Shown in pieces: positions 1 through 5,454 of a stretch of DNA of 10,345 nucleotides; position 1 is the stretch's first letter; each line of letters starts with the position of its first letter. This stretch comes from Lentisphaera sp. (GTDB lineage: Bacteria; Verrucomicrobiota; Lentisphaeria; Victivallales; GWF2-50-93). Under the pieces are notes generated by a model. It saw only the letters and a program-made list of their open reading frames with translations, ran no database searches and was not told the DNA's origin. The DNA is taken from contig DYMC01000082.1 in the NCBI GenBank assembly GCA_020721745.1, forward strand, positions 1 through 10,345. Direction: 5' to 3'. The position numbers and the translations under genes were made by a program.

Positions 1-6
1 GATAGA

Positions 7-76
7 TTCACAAAGATGAAACGGAGGAAAGAAAGAAGAGAGCAAAACTTTCTTACCTTCCTTACCTCTGTGTAAA
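7..76. repeat. Degenerate intergenic inverted repeat
   Basis: Left arm 7-35 and right arm 48-76 are inverted copies that match at 22 of 29 positions without a gap, separated by 12 bases. The arms carry purine-rich ACAAAGA/ACACAGAG-type words. The block is followed by an A-run at 74-82. No reading frame crosses it convincingly. It resembles the CACAGAG-type palindromic intergenic repeats that I associate with many environmental bacterial genomes, but that family resemblance is from memory and the other copies cannot be seen here. Confidence 0.5.
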
Positions 77-139
77 AAAAAAGAATTTTAATTTGCATTT
101 TTTTTCAGTATTTCTGGTCTTTGGCTTTTTACCTCTATC

Positions 140-153
140 CCACCCCGGGGTGG
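140..153. repeat. Perfect 14-bp GC palindrome
   Basis: The bases read CCACCCCGGGGTGG, a perfect palindrome in an otherwise AT-rich stretch. There is no loop, so it would form a cruciform or a protein-binding dyad rather than a good RNA hairpin. It adjoins the two hairpins at 176-238 and may be part of the same repeat block. Confidence 0.4.
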
Positions 154-175
154 TCATAAAGGAGTCCGTTTTGAT

Positions 176-238
176 GCGGAGGTTTCGCTGAAACCGCCCT
201 AACTGTGGCGTTTGGGGCGGCCAAGAATGGCCGCCCTA
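176..238. repeat. Two tandem GGGCGG-type hairpins
   Basis: Hairpin one is 181-186 (GGTTTC) paired with 190-195 (GAAACC) around a 3-base loop, extended by GC pairs across one mismatch. Hairpin two is 215-223 (GGGCGGCCA) paired with 228-236 (TGGCCGCCC) around loop AGAA. Read on the minus strand, both begin with the same word TAGGGCGG (complements at 194-201 and 231-238), and then have different but self-complementary inner stems. Same edges with compensating inner pairs suggest two members of one intergenic hairpin repeat family. Neither is followed by a T-run on either strand, so they are not obvious intrinsic terminators. Confidence 0.5.
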
Positions 239-305
239 CTTCTTGAGCACGTGCACAAAGTATGTTGGGCACTTGTCCGCCTCCTGAGGATTCTTGCCCG
301 ACATC

Positions 306-337
306 CCAGCCCGTTTTCCGCGGGAAAAACGGGCTGG
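306..337. repeat. Strong 12-bp stem-loop downstream of the hydrogenase operon
   Basis: Arms CCAGCCCGTTTT (306-317) and AAAACGGGCTGG (326-337) pair perfectly around an 8-base GC-rich centre. It lies about 90 bases beyond the hydA stop codon. On the minus strand the T-run (complement of the A-run near 354-362) comes before the stem, not after it, so it is not a textbook intrinsic terminator. It could instead stabilise the 3' end of the operon transcript or be another intergenic repeat. Confidence 0.45.
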
Positions 338-391
338 AAGGACAATTTTGCAATAAAAAAAAGATGCGAAATCGTTTTTTGGGATGTAAAG

Positions 392-419
392 ATTCGCTGA
401 ACGACGCAGTTCAGTGAAT
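392..419 (-). terminator. Stem-loop just past hydA, weak terminator candidate
   Basis: Arms ATTCGCTGAAC (392-402) and GTTCAGTGAAT (409-419) pair at 10 of 11 positions around a 6-base loop. The remaining position is a G/T mismatch, which could be a wobble pair in RNA. It starts only 9 bases after the hydA stop codon on the minus strand. The sequence beyond it lacks an immediate T-run (it reads CTTTACATCCC), so termination would be inefficient or factor-dependent. The position is the main argument. Confidence 0.3.
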
Positions 420-427
420 ATTTACCA

Positions 428-2356
428 TTAGACCATATACTTTCCTCTCGGCGTATAGTGCGTGTGCAGCAGTTCGTGGGCACGATGGCTGCATGGACCT
501 TCCGTGAGGAAGTTCTGGTATATCTCCAGAACGGCCGGGTTGTCGTGCGACTTCCTTACCTTGTATGCCTTGTCCTCGTCGTAGATGGCCTTAGCCCTCT
601 TCGCCCTGATCTCGGGGCTGGTCGGTATTGGCTGTCCGCCGCCGCCGAGGCATCCGCCCGGGCAGGCCATGAATTCGATGAAGTGGCATTCGCTGAACTT
701 GCCGCCGGCCTTTATGTCCTCGAGGACCTTCTTGGCGTTCGCGGTGCCGTGGCATACGGCGAGCTTGAGCGTGGCGCCCTTGAGCCAGTTCCAGTCCTTG
801 AACGGAACGTTCTTGTTCATCTTGAGGATGTCCGGGACCGGTCCGAACTTGTCGGGCAGCGGAAGCTCCTTGTATTTAACTCCTTCGAATCCGCGGATTT
901 CGGAAACCATTCCGGCCAGCTTGTCCGGGTCATGGATTTCGCCGGTGACCAGCTCTACGACGGTCCTGAGAGCTGCCTCCATGACGCCGCCGGTCGCGCC
1001 GAATATGACGCCTGAGCCTGTTGCCGAGCCGAACGGATCGTCGAAGTCGGACTTTTCCATTTTGGGCAGATCAATTCCGGCCTCGCGCATCATCTGGGCG
1101 AGCTCGCGGGTCGTCAGGCCATAGTCAATGTCCTTGAATCCGCTGTCGCACATCTCGGGCCTGTTGCACTCGAACTTTTTCGCGGAGCAGGGCATTAGCG
1201 CGACGGTGACGATGTCCTCCGGGCTGATATTGTTCTTCTGGGCGTAGTATGTCTTGATGACTGCGCCGAACATCTGCTGCGGGCTCTTTGCGGACGAGAC
1301 GTGGGGGAGCATTTCCGGGTAGAAGTGCTCGATGTATTTCACCCATCCCGGGGAGCAGCTTGTGAACTGCGGGAGCACGGCGGACTTGTCCTTGAGGACG
1401 AGAGCCTTGTATAGACGCAGTATCAGCTCGGTGCCCTCTTCGATGATGGTCAAGTCGGCGGAGAAGTTCGTGTCGAAGACCTTGTCGAATCCGCAGAACC
1501 TCAGAGCCGTGTTCATCTGGAATGTGAGCGGGATGCCGGGTTCGAGGCCGAACTCCTCGCCGATCCCTGCGCGCGGGCTGGGCGCGGTCTGGATCACGAC
1601 ATGCTTCTTCGGGTCGTCAATGGCCGCCCAGACTTCGTCGGACGGGTCGTTGGCCCTGAGGGCGCCTGTCGGGCACCTGTTGATGCACTGGCCGCAGTTG
1701 ATGCAGATCACGTCGCTTAGGGGCTTGGATGCGAAGGTCTCTATCTTTGTGCTGTCGCCTCTCCCGACAGCCTCCAGGACGCCGACCTCCTGCAGGTCTA
1801 TGCATGTGCGGACGCATCTTCTGCAGAGTATGCACTTGTCCATGTCGCGTATGACGGCGTAGCTTGACTTGTCCTTTTTGAACCTGGGCTTGTCCGGGTG
1901 TCCGAAGCGGTAGGAGTCCACGCCGTATTCCTTGGCGAGGCTCTGCAGTTCGCAGTTGTTGTTTCTGAAGCATGAGTAGCATTCGCCGTAGTGTTCGGAG
2001 AGGAGCAGGTCGAGGATGTGGCGTCTGGCCTGGCGCACCTTGCGCGTATGGGTCCTGACCACGAGCGGCTGTGTGATGGGATATGCGCACGAGGCCTGTA
2101 GGGTGCGCTGCCCTTCGACCTCGACCACGCAGACCCTGCATACGCCCGCCACGCAAAGGTCCTCGTGGTGGCAGAGCGTGGGGATTCTGATGCCGAGGCT
2201 TTTCGCCGCTTCAAGGATTGTCGTTCCCATTGGGACCTTGGTCTCCTTGCCATCAATGGTGACCTTTATGGTTCCGCCGATTGCACCGGCGTTGCCCCCT
2301 TCGATTTTCTTGACCTTCTGGCTCGCTGGAGCCCTGTCGGTATTTTCTGTAAGCAT
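428..2356 (-). CDS. hydA: NADH-linked [FeFe] hydrogenase catalytic subunit
   Basis: 642 residues, the usual length for HydA/HndD-type catalytic subunits. It catalyses 2H+ + 2e- to H2 or the reverse in the cytoplasm, with electrons relayed through Fe-S clusters from a diaphorase partner. Seen in order: a NuoG-like [2Fe-2S] domain with C62, C73, C76, C90; a His/Cys [4Fe-4S] site H122, C126, C129, C135; two [4Fe-4S] motifs C175/178/181/185 and C218/221/224/228; then the H-cluster domain. L1 is TSCSPGW (332-338), L2 is MPCSAKKFE (388-396, C390 and K393), and L3 is MACPGGCLGGGGQP (563-576, C565 and C569). A C-terminal small-subunit-like segment covers about 583-642. L1 has serine at 335 (codon TCC), where the canonical TSCCPxW motif has its second cysteine. 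The ATG start has AGAGAGGA upstream. The gene follows the NuoEF fusion after 21 bases, so it is the last gene of the operon. No HydE/F/G maturases lie in the window. Confidence 0.96.
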   Translation of the reverse strand: MLTENTDRAPASQKVKKIEGGNAGAIGGTIKVTIDGKETKVPMGTTILEAAKSLGIRIPTLCHHEDLCVAGVCRVCVVEVEGQRTLQASCAYPITQPLVVRTHTRKVRQARRHILDLLLSEHYGECYSCFRNNNCELQSLAKEYGVDSYRFGHPDKPRFKKDKSSYAVIRDMDKCILCRRCVRTCIDLQEVGVLEAVGRGDSTKIETFASKPLSDVICINCGQCINRCPTGALRANDPSDEVWAAIDDPKKHVVIQTAPSPRAGIGEEFGLEPGIPLTFQMNTALRFCGFDKVFDTNFSADLTIIEEGTELILRLYKALVLKDKSAVLPQFTSCSPGWVKYIEHFYPEMLPHVSSAKSPQQMFGAVIKTYYAQKNNISPEDIVTVALMPCSAKKFECNRPEMCDSGFKDIDYGLTTRELAQMMREAGIDLPKMEKSDFDDPFGSATGSGVIFGATGGVMEAALRTVVELVTGEIHDPDKLAGMVSEIRGFEGVKYKELPLPDKFGPVPDILKMNKNVPFKDWNWLKGATLKLAVCHGTANAKKVLEDIKAGGKFSECHFIEFMACPGGCLGGGGQPIPTSPEIRAKRAKAIYDEDKAYKVRKSHDNPAVLEIYQNFLTEGPCSHRAHELLHTHYTPRGKYMV

Positions 2357-2377
2357 GTTAGTGTATTCCTCTCTTTT

Positions 2378-4084
2378 TTAGTTGGCGGAACAATGTCCCA
2401 TTATCTCGTCCTTGAAGTTCGCGGCGATGGATATGAGGGCGTTTGGCGCGGACTGTCCGAGGCCGCACTTGGACGCAATCTGCATGGTCTCGCCCAGCTT
2501 CAATATCTCGTCGAGGCGCTCGATCGAACACTCGCCCTTCTCCATCTTCTGGACAGTCTCGAGGAGCTTCACGGTGCCTATGCGGCATGGCGTGCATTGC
2601 CCGCAGGACTCGTCTGCGAAGAATTCGAGGAAGTTCTTCGCCACTGCGTTCATGCAGCGGCCGGCCCCTATGACCATGACGGAGCCGCCGGTGGCGACAT
2701 CCTCGAACGCGATTTTGCGATCGAAGTCCTTCGCCGGGATGCATACGCCGGAAGCGCCGCCGATCTGGACGGCCCTTGCGTCCTTCGCGCCGACGTCGGC
2801 GAGAAGCTTCGATATCTTTGTCCCCAGGGGATATTCGTAGATTCCCGGCTTTTCGCAGTCGCCGGAGACGCTGAATATCTTGAGGCCCGGGGACTTCTCG
2901 GTCCCGTGCCCCTTGAACCAGCCGGCACCCTTGGCCACTATGCACGCGGCCCAGAGCAATGTCTCGACATTGTTGACGGTGGTCGGGCATCCCTGGAATC
3001 CGGTGTCTACCGGGAATGGAGGACGGTTCCTGGGCTCGCCGCGCTGCCCCTCGAGGGACTCGATTAGGGCGGTCTCCTCTCCGCACACGTATGCGCCCGC
3101 GCCCATCCTTGTCTCCACGTCGAACTGGAACTTGTCCGCCCCGGCGATCTTTGCGCCGAGCAGGTTCTTCCTGCGCCTTTCATCGAGCACTTTCTCGAGC
3201 TGGTCGCGGATGTAGGTGTATTCGCCCCTCAGATAGAGGTAGCCCTTCTTCGCTCCAACGGCATATCCTGCGACCGTCATGGCCGAGAAAAGCAGGTCGG
3301 CGTAGCGGGCCATCAGGGTCCTGTCCTTGAATGTCCCGGGTTCGCCCTCGTCCGCGTTGCATACTACGAGCTTGCAGTCGGAGTTTGCCGACGCGGTGAG
3401 GTTCCACTTGATTCCGGTGGGGAAGCCGGCTCCGCCGCGGCCCTTGAGGCCGGACTTCACGATTTCGTCTATTATCTCCGAGCGCTTCATGGACAGAGCC
3501 TTCTTGAGTATCTCGTCGGCGTTCAGGGCGTCGAAGCTGAGCTTCGCCTTGGACTCCTCTACGTTGGATCTGAGCACCTGCATTTTCTGCATCGCGTGCG
3601 GGCCGAAGACCTTCCTGCAGCCTTCGATGATTTCATGTGCCTTCCCGGGGGTCAGCCTCACGAATATCTGGTCGTTCACCATCATGGCCGGACCCTGGTC
3701 GCACATGCCGAGGCAGTTGGTCCATTCCAGGCTGAACTTCCCATCTTCGGTGCACTGGCCGAACTTGATTCCGAGCTCGTTCTCGAGCTGGCGCGCGACC
3801 GCTCCCTTGCCGGCAAAGTCGCATGAGAGCGACCTGCAGAGGCGGATCATGAACCTGCCCCTGGGCTTGTCGTCGAGAAAGCTGTAGAAGGAGACGACTC
3901 CATAGACCTCGACCGGATGTATCCCGAGGATGTCGGCGATCACCTGCATGGCATACTCAGATATGAAGGAGTAGTTCTTCTGGACCTCCTGAAGAACGGG
4001 AATCAGAGAACTCCTGCTCTTCCCATATTTCTCGACCAGCGCGACTATCTCGCCGCGCATCTTGTCCCTGTCGTTCTGCAGCAT
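2378..4084 (-). CDS. Fused NuoE-NuoF (HoxF-like) NADH diaphorase subunit of the hydrogenase
   Basis: 568 residues. Residues 1-160 are a NuoE/HndA-like thioredoxin-fold [2Fe-2S] domain with ligands C83, C88, C124 and C128 (spacing CX4C and CX3C). Residues about 190-568 are NuoF-like: an FMN/NADH region with KGRGGAGFPTGIKW (214-227), NADEGEPGTFKDR (243-255) and GAGAYVCGEETALIESLEG (328-346), then a [4Fe-4S] site C494, C497, C500 and C540. It should oxidise or reduce NAD(P)(H) through FMN and pass electrons to HydA. Known HydB/HndC proteins usually carry extra N-terminal [2Fe-2S] and C-terminal ferredoxin domains. Here the protein ends about 28 residues after C540, so both are absent and the layout resembles HoxF. 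Its ATG overlaps the regulator's stop codon by one base (TAATG), with GGGAGGAAAG upstream, indicating translational coupling. Confidence 0.93.
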   Translation of the reverse strand: MLQNDRDKMRGEIVALVEKYGKSRSSLIPVLQEVQKNYSFISEYAMQVIADILGIHPVEVYGVVSFYSFLDDKPRGRFMIRLCRSLSCDFAGKGAVARQLENELGIKFGQCTEDGKFSLEWTNCLGMCDQGPAMMVNDQIFVRLTPGKAHEIIEGCRKVFGPHAMQKMQVLRSNVEESKAKLSFDALNADEILKKALSMKRSEIIDEIVKSGLKGRGGAGFPTGIKWNLTASANSDCKLVVCNADEGEPGTFKDRTLMARYADLLFSAMTVAGYAVGAKKGYLYLRGEYTYIRDQLEKVLDERRRKNLLGAKIAGADKFQFDVETRMGAGAYVCGEETALIESLEGQRGEPRNRPPFPVDTGFQGCPTTVNNVETLLWAACIVAKGAGWFKGHGTEKSPGLKIFSVSGDCEKPGIYEYPLGTKISKLLADVGAKDARAVQIGGASGVCIPAKDFDRKIAFEDVATGGSVMVIGAGRCMNAVAKNFLEFFADESCGQCTPCRIGTVKLLETVQKMEKGECSIERLDEILKLGETMQIASKCGLGQSAPNALISIAANFKDEIMGHCSAN

Positions 4085-4464
4085 TATTTCTTTCCTCCCT
4101 TCAGAAGCTGTTCAACTTTCTTCACAAGCTCATCGGGCTCGATCGGCTTTTCGACGAACTCGTTCACCGGAACCATGTCCTTGTCCTTCGCAAACTCCAT
4201 GCCAAGCACCTTCGATATGCTCGTCAGCATCAGTATCGGCATGTCCATCTTCATGCCGCGAAGCTCCCTCGCCATGCGTATCCCGTCGTCAGGCTCCTCC
4301 ATCATAACGTCGAGGATGAGAAGCTCGGGCTTCGCCGCCTTCACCTTCTCTATACCTTCCTTCCTGTTCGAAGCCGACGAGACCTTATGCCCCTCCTTCT
4401 TCAGGATCAGAGAGCACGCCTCGACGACATCCGGATCGTCGTCCACAACCATGATCTTCGCCAT
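4084..4464 (-). CDS. Stand-alone response regulator receiver-domain protein
   Basis: 126 residues that form one CheY-like receiver domain with no output domain. Visible conserved residues are the acidic pocket D8/D9, phospho-acceptor D52 in LILDVMM, T81 and K106 in the FVEKP motif. It would be phosphorylated by a histidine kinase or other phosphodonor and act by protein-protein contact. The ATG is preceded by AAGGGG at 6 bases. It is the first gene of the hydrogenase operon, and its stop overlaps the start of the NuoEF fusion, so it is made with the hydrogenase. Single receiver domains of this kind are seen beside hydrogenase genes in some anaerobes (from memory), but their target is unclear. 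No kinase gene is in the window. Confidence 0.92.
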   Translation of the reverse strand: MAKIMVVDDDPDVVEACSLILKKEGHKVSSASNRKEGIEKVKAAKPELLILDVMMEEPDDGIRMARELRGMKMDMPILMLTSISKVLGMEFAKDKDMVPVNEFVEKPIEPDELVKKVEQLLKGGKK

Positions 4465-4477
4465 TTCCCGCCCCTTT

Positions 4478-4495
4478 TTGTGAATTGTTTAACGT
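4478..4495. promoter_or_regulatory. Rex-like operator, proximal copy
   Basis: The bases read TTGTGAA-TTGT-TTAACGT. Established Rex operators have the form TTGTGAA/TTGTTAA-N4-TTAACAA/TTCACAA. This copy matches the hybrid consensus TTGTGAA-N4-TTAACAA at 12 of 14 defined positions. It lies in the leader of the hydrogenase operon, 13 bases before the regulator's start codon. Binding by Rex, which senses the NADH/NAD+ ratio, would fit an NADH-linked hydrogenase. No rex gene is in the window. Confidence 0.5.
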
Positions 4496-4520
4496 TTGAA
4501 ATCCGCGAATCTGACATGAT

Positions 4521-4538
4521 AGGTGAATTTTTTAACAT
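4521..4538. promoter_or_regulatory. Rex-like operator, promoter-proximal copy
   Basis: The bases read AGGTGAA-TTTT-TTAACAT. The core GTGAA-N4-TTAAC is identical to that at 4478-4495, and 13 of 14 bases match across 4480-4493 and 4523-4536. The site begins within a few bases of the predicted transcription start of the hydrogenase operon, an ideal position for a repressor. It matches the hybrid Rex consensus at 11 of 14 defined positions. Confidence 0.5.
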
Positions 4539-4545
4539 AGGCGCT

Positions 4546-4573
4546 ATTATAGCCCCGCTTCGCGTCTTGTCAA
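4546..4573 (-). promoter_or_regulatory. Near-consensus sigma-70 promoter of the hydrogenase operon
   Basis: Read on the minus strand: TTGACA (4573-4568), a 16-base spacer, then TATAAT (4551-4546). Both boxes are perfect consensus. Transcription would start near 4539 and give a leader of about 75 bases before the response regulator ATG. Two Rex-like sites lie in that leader, so the strong promoter is probably held in check by a repressor. Confidence 0.8.
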
Positions 4574-4693
4574 ACAAAGAAAGCAAAAAATATTTTTGAG
4601 GGTTGCAGGGCGCCGGGATATTTTCGAGGCAAATTAGTCCATATATATATCGTTGTTAATAAATATGTTGCAGACAAAATTCAAAGCAGGCCC

Positions 4694-4722
4694 TTGATTT
4701 TATGAACTACACGTTATATAGT
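4694..4722 (+). promoter_or_regulatory. Promoter of the TetR-family gene
   Basis: TTGATT (4694-4699), 17-base spacer, TATAGT (4717-4722). Transcription would begin near 4729, about 12 bases before the Shine-Dalgarno AGGAG (4741-4745). Because the -10 box covers a GTG at 4721, that in-frame GTG cannot be the start codon on transcripts from this promoter, which supports the GTG at 4754. Confidence 0.6.
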
Positions 4723-4739
4723 GAACCATATTCATAAAA
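4698..4739. promoter_or_regulatory. Inverted-repeat operator candidate for the TetR-family regulator
   Basis: TTTTATGAA (4698-4706) and TTCATAAAA (4731-4739) are perfect 9-bp inverted arms separated by 24 bases. They flank the -10 box and start site of the TetR gene's own promoter. TetR-family proteins commonly bind dyads over their own promoters. The inner part also holds a shorter dyad TGAA-N5-TTCA (4722-4734) whose sequence recurs at 5369-5383. The wide spacing could mean two dimers bound side by side; this is inference. Confidence 0.5.
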
Positions 4740-4753
4740 CAGGAGATGGCATC

Positions 4754-5350
4754 GTGGGGACGAGGGAGAGAAGGGAGAGGGAGAGGATGGCGCGGAGGAA
4801 GGAGATACTCGACGCCGCTCGGAAACTTTTCTGGAGCCGGGGCTACTCCGCGACGACTGTGAACCAGATAGCGGACGCTCTCGAGCTGGCCCCCGGAACC
4901 ATATATCTCTATTTTGACAGCAAGGAGGCGGTATACCTGGACCTGCTTCTCGAGGGCTACGAGCTTTTGCTTTTCAGGCTGAAGAAGGCGGTCGGCCAGA
5001 AAAGGGAGCCTGCGGAGAAGGTCAGGGCGCTCATCAGGGAGTTCTTCGGGTTCGCCGTGGCGAATCCGGAATATTTCGACATAATCTTCTTCACGCTCCA
5101 GAAGGAGTTCGGCGACACAAGAAAGTCGGGCCTTGCCGAAGCCCAGATAAAACTGCTCGAATCGAAGGAGAGGGAATGCATGGCCGTCGCCGCGGACGCC
5201 GTCGGAGGAAGCCCGGAAAAGACTGCCGTGTTCGTCGAGTCGGTATGGAGCATGCTCGCGGGCGTAGTCTTCTTCTGGCGCAGGGCCGGGGAAAAGGAGC
5301 GCGCCTCGGTCATGAGGGAGGCCGAGGACATCGTCATGAAGTCCCTCTGA
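4754..5350 (+). CDS. TetR/AcrR-family transcriptional regulator
   Basis: 198 residues from GTG at 4754, a typical TetR-family length. The N-terminal helix-turn-helix DNA-binding domain covers about residues 14-62, with the recognition-helix region APGTIYLYFDSKEAVY at 46-61. The remaining helical part is the variable ligand-binding and dimerisation domain, so the effector cannot be read from sequence. The GTG at 4754 is preferred because AGGAG (4741-4745) sits 8 bases upstream and because the promoter -10 box overlaps the other in-frame GTG at 4721. An ATG at 4787 is a third possibility but would shorten the basic N-terminus. The gene diverges from the hydrogenase operon and precedes the peptidase gene by about 100 bases. 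Likely autoregulated through the inverted repeat at 4698-4739. Confidence 0.92.
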   Translation: MGTRERRERERMARRKEILDAARKLFWSRGYSATTVNQIADALELAPGTIYLYFDSKEAVYLDLLLEGYELLLFRLKKAVGQKREPAEKVRALIREFFGFAVANPEYFDIIFFTLQKEFGDTRKSGLAEAQIKLLESKERECMAVAADAVGGSPEKTAVFVESVWSMLAGVVFFWRRAGEKERASVMREAEDIVMKSL

Positions 5351-5368
5351 TTTTTTTTGGTTTTTTAC

Positions 5369-5397
5369 TGAATGATATTCATATTATGCATTATAAT
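5369..5397 (+). promoter_or_regulatory. Regulatory region before the peptidase gene: shared motif and -10 box
   Basis: TGAATGATATTCATA (5369-5383) matches TGAACCATATTCATA (4722-4736) in the TetR promoter at 13 of 15 positions, with the same TGAA-N5-TTCA dyad. A perfect TATAAT lies at 5392-5397. A matching -35 at normal spacing is not clear; TTTACT at 5364-5369 is 22 bases away. The T-rich run at 5351-5366 follows the TetR stop codon without a stem. The motif suggests control by the upstream TetR protein. Confidence 0.4.
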
Positions 5398-5454
5398 CAC
5401 ATCCCTTGCGGTCCGCCGGCTGCGGGCCAGCAGAGGGAAAAAGGGAGGATGCCC

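Noticed and set aside
236..304. A 22-codon minus-strand frame, starting MSGKNPQEADKCP, with codon use like the neighbouring genes
   Set aside because: No properly spaced ribosome-binding site, its ATG abuts a strong stem-loop, and its stop codon lies inside a hairpin repeat. It could be a gene remnant, but nothing supports expression.
2165..3067. 300-codon open frame on the plus strand opposite the hydrogenase genes
   Set aside because: It is antisense to the fully conserved HydA and NuoEF frames and spans their junction; the open frame follows from the GC-rich codon pattern of the real genes.
4721..4753. Upstream GTG start for the TetR-family gene
   Set aside because: It lies inside the predicted -10 box and lacks a ribosome-binding site, while GTG at 4754 has AGGAG at 8 bases.
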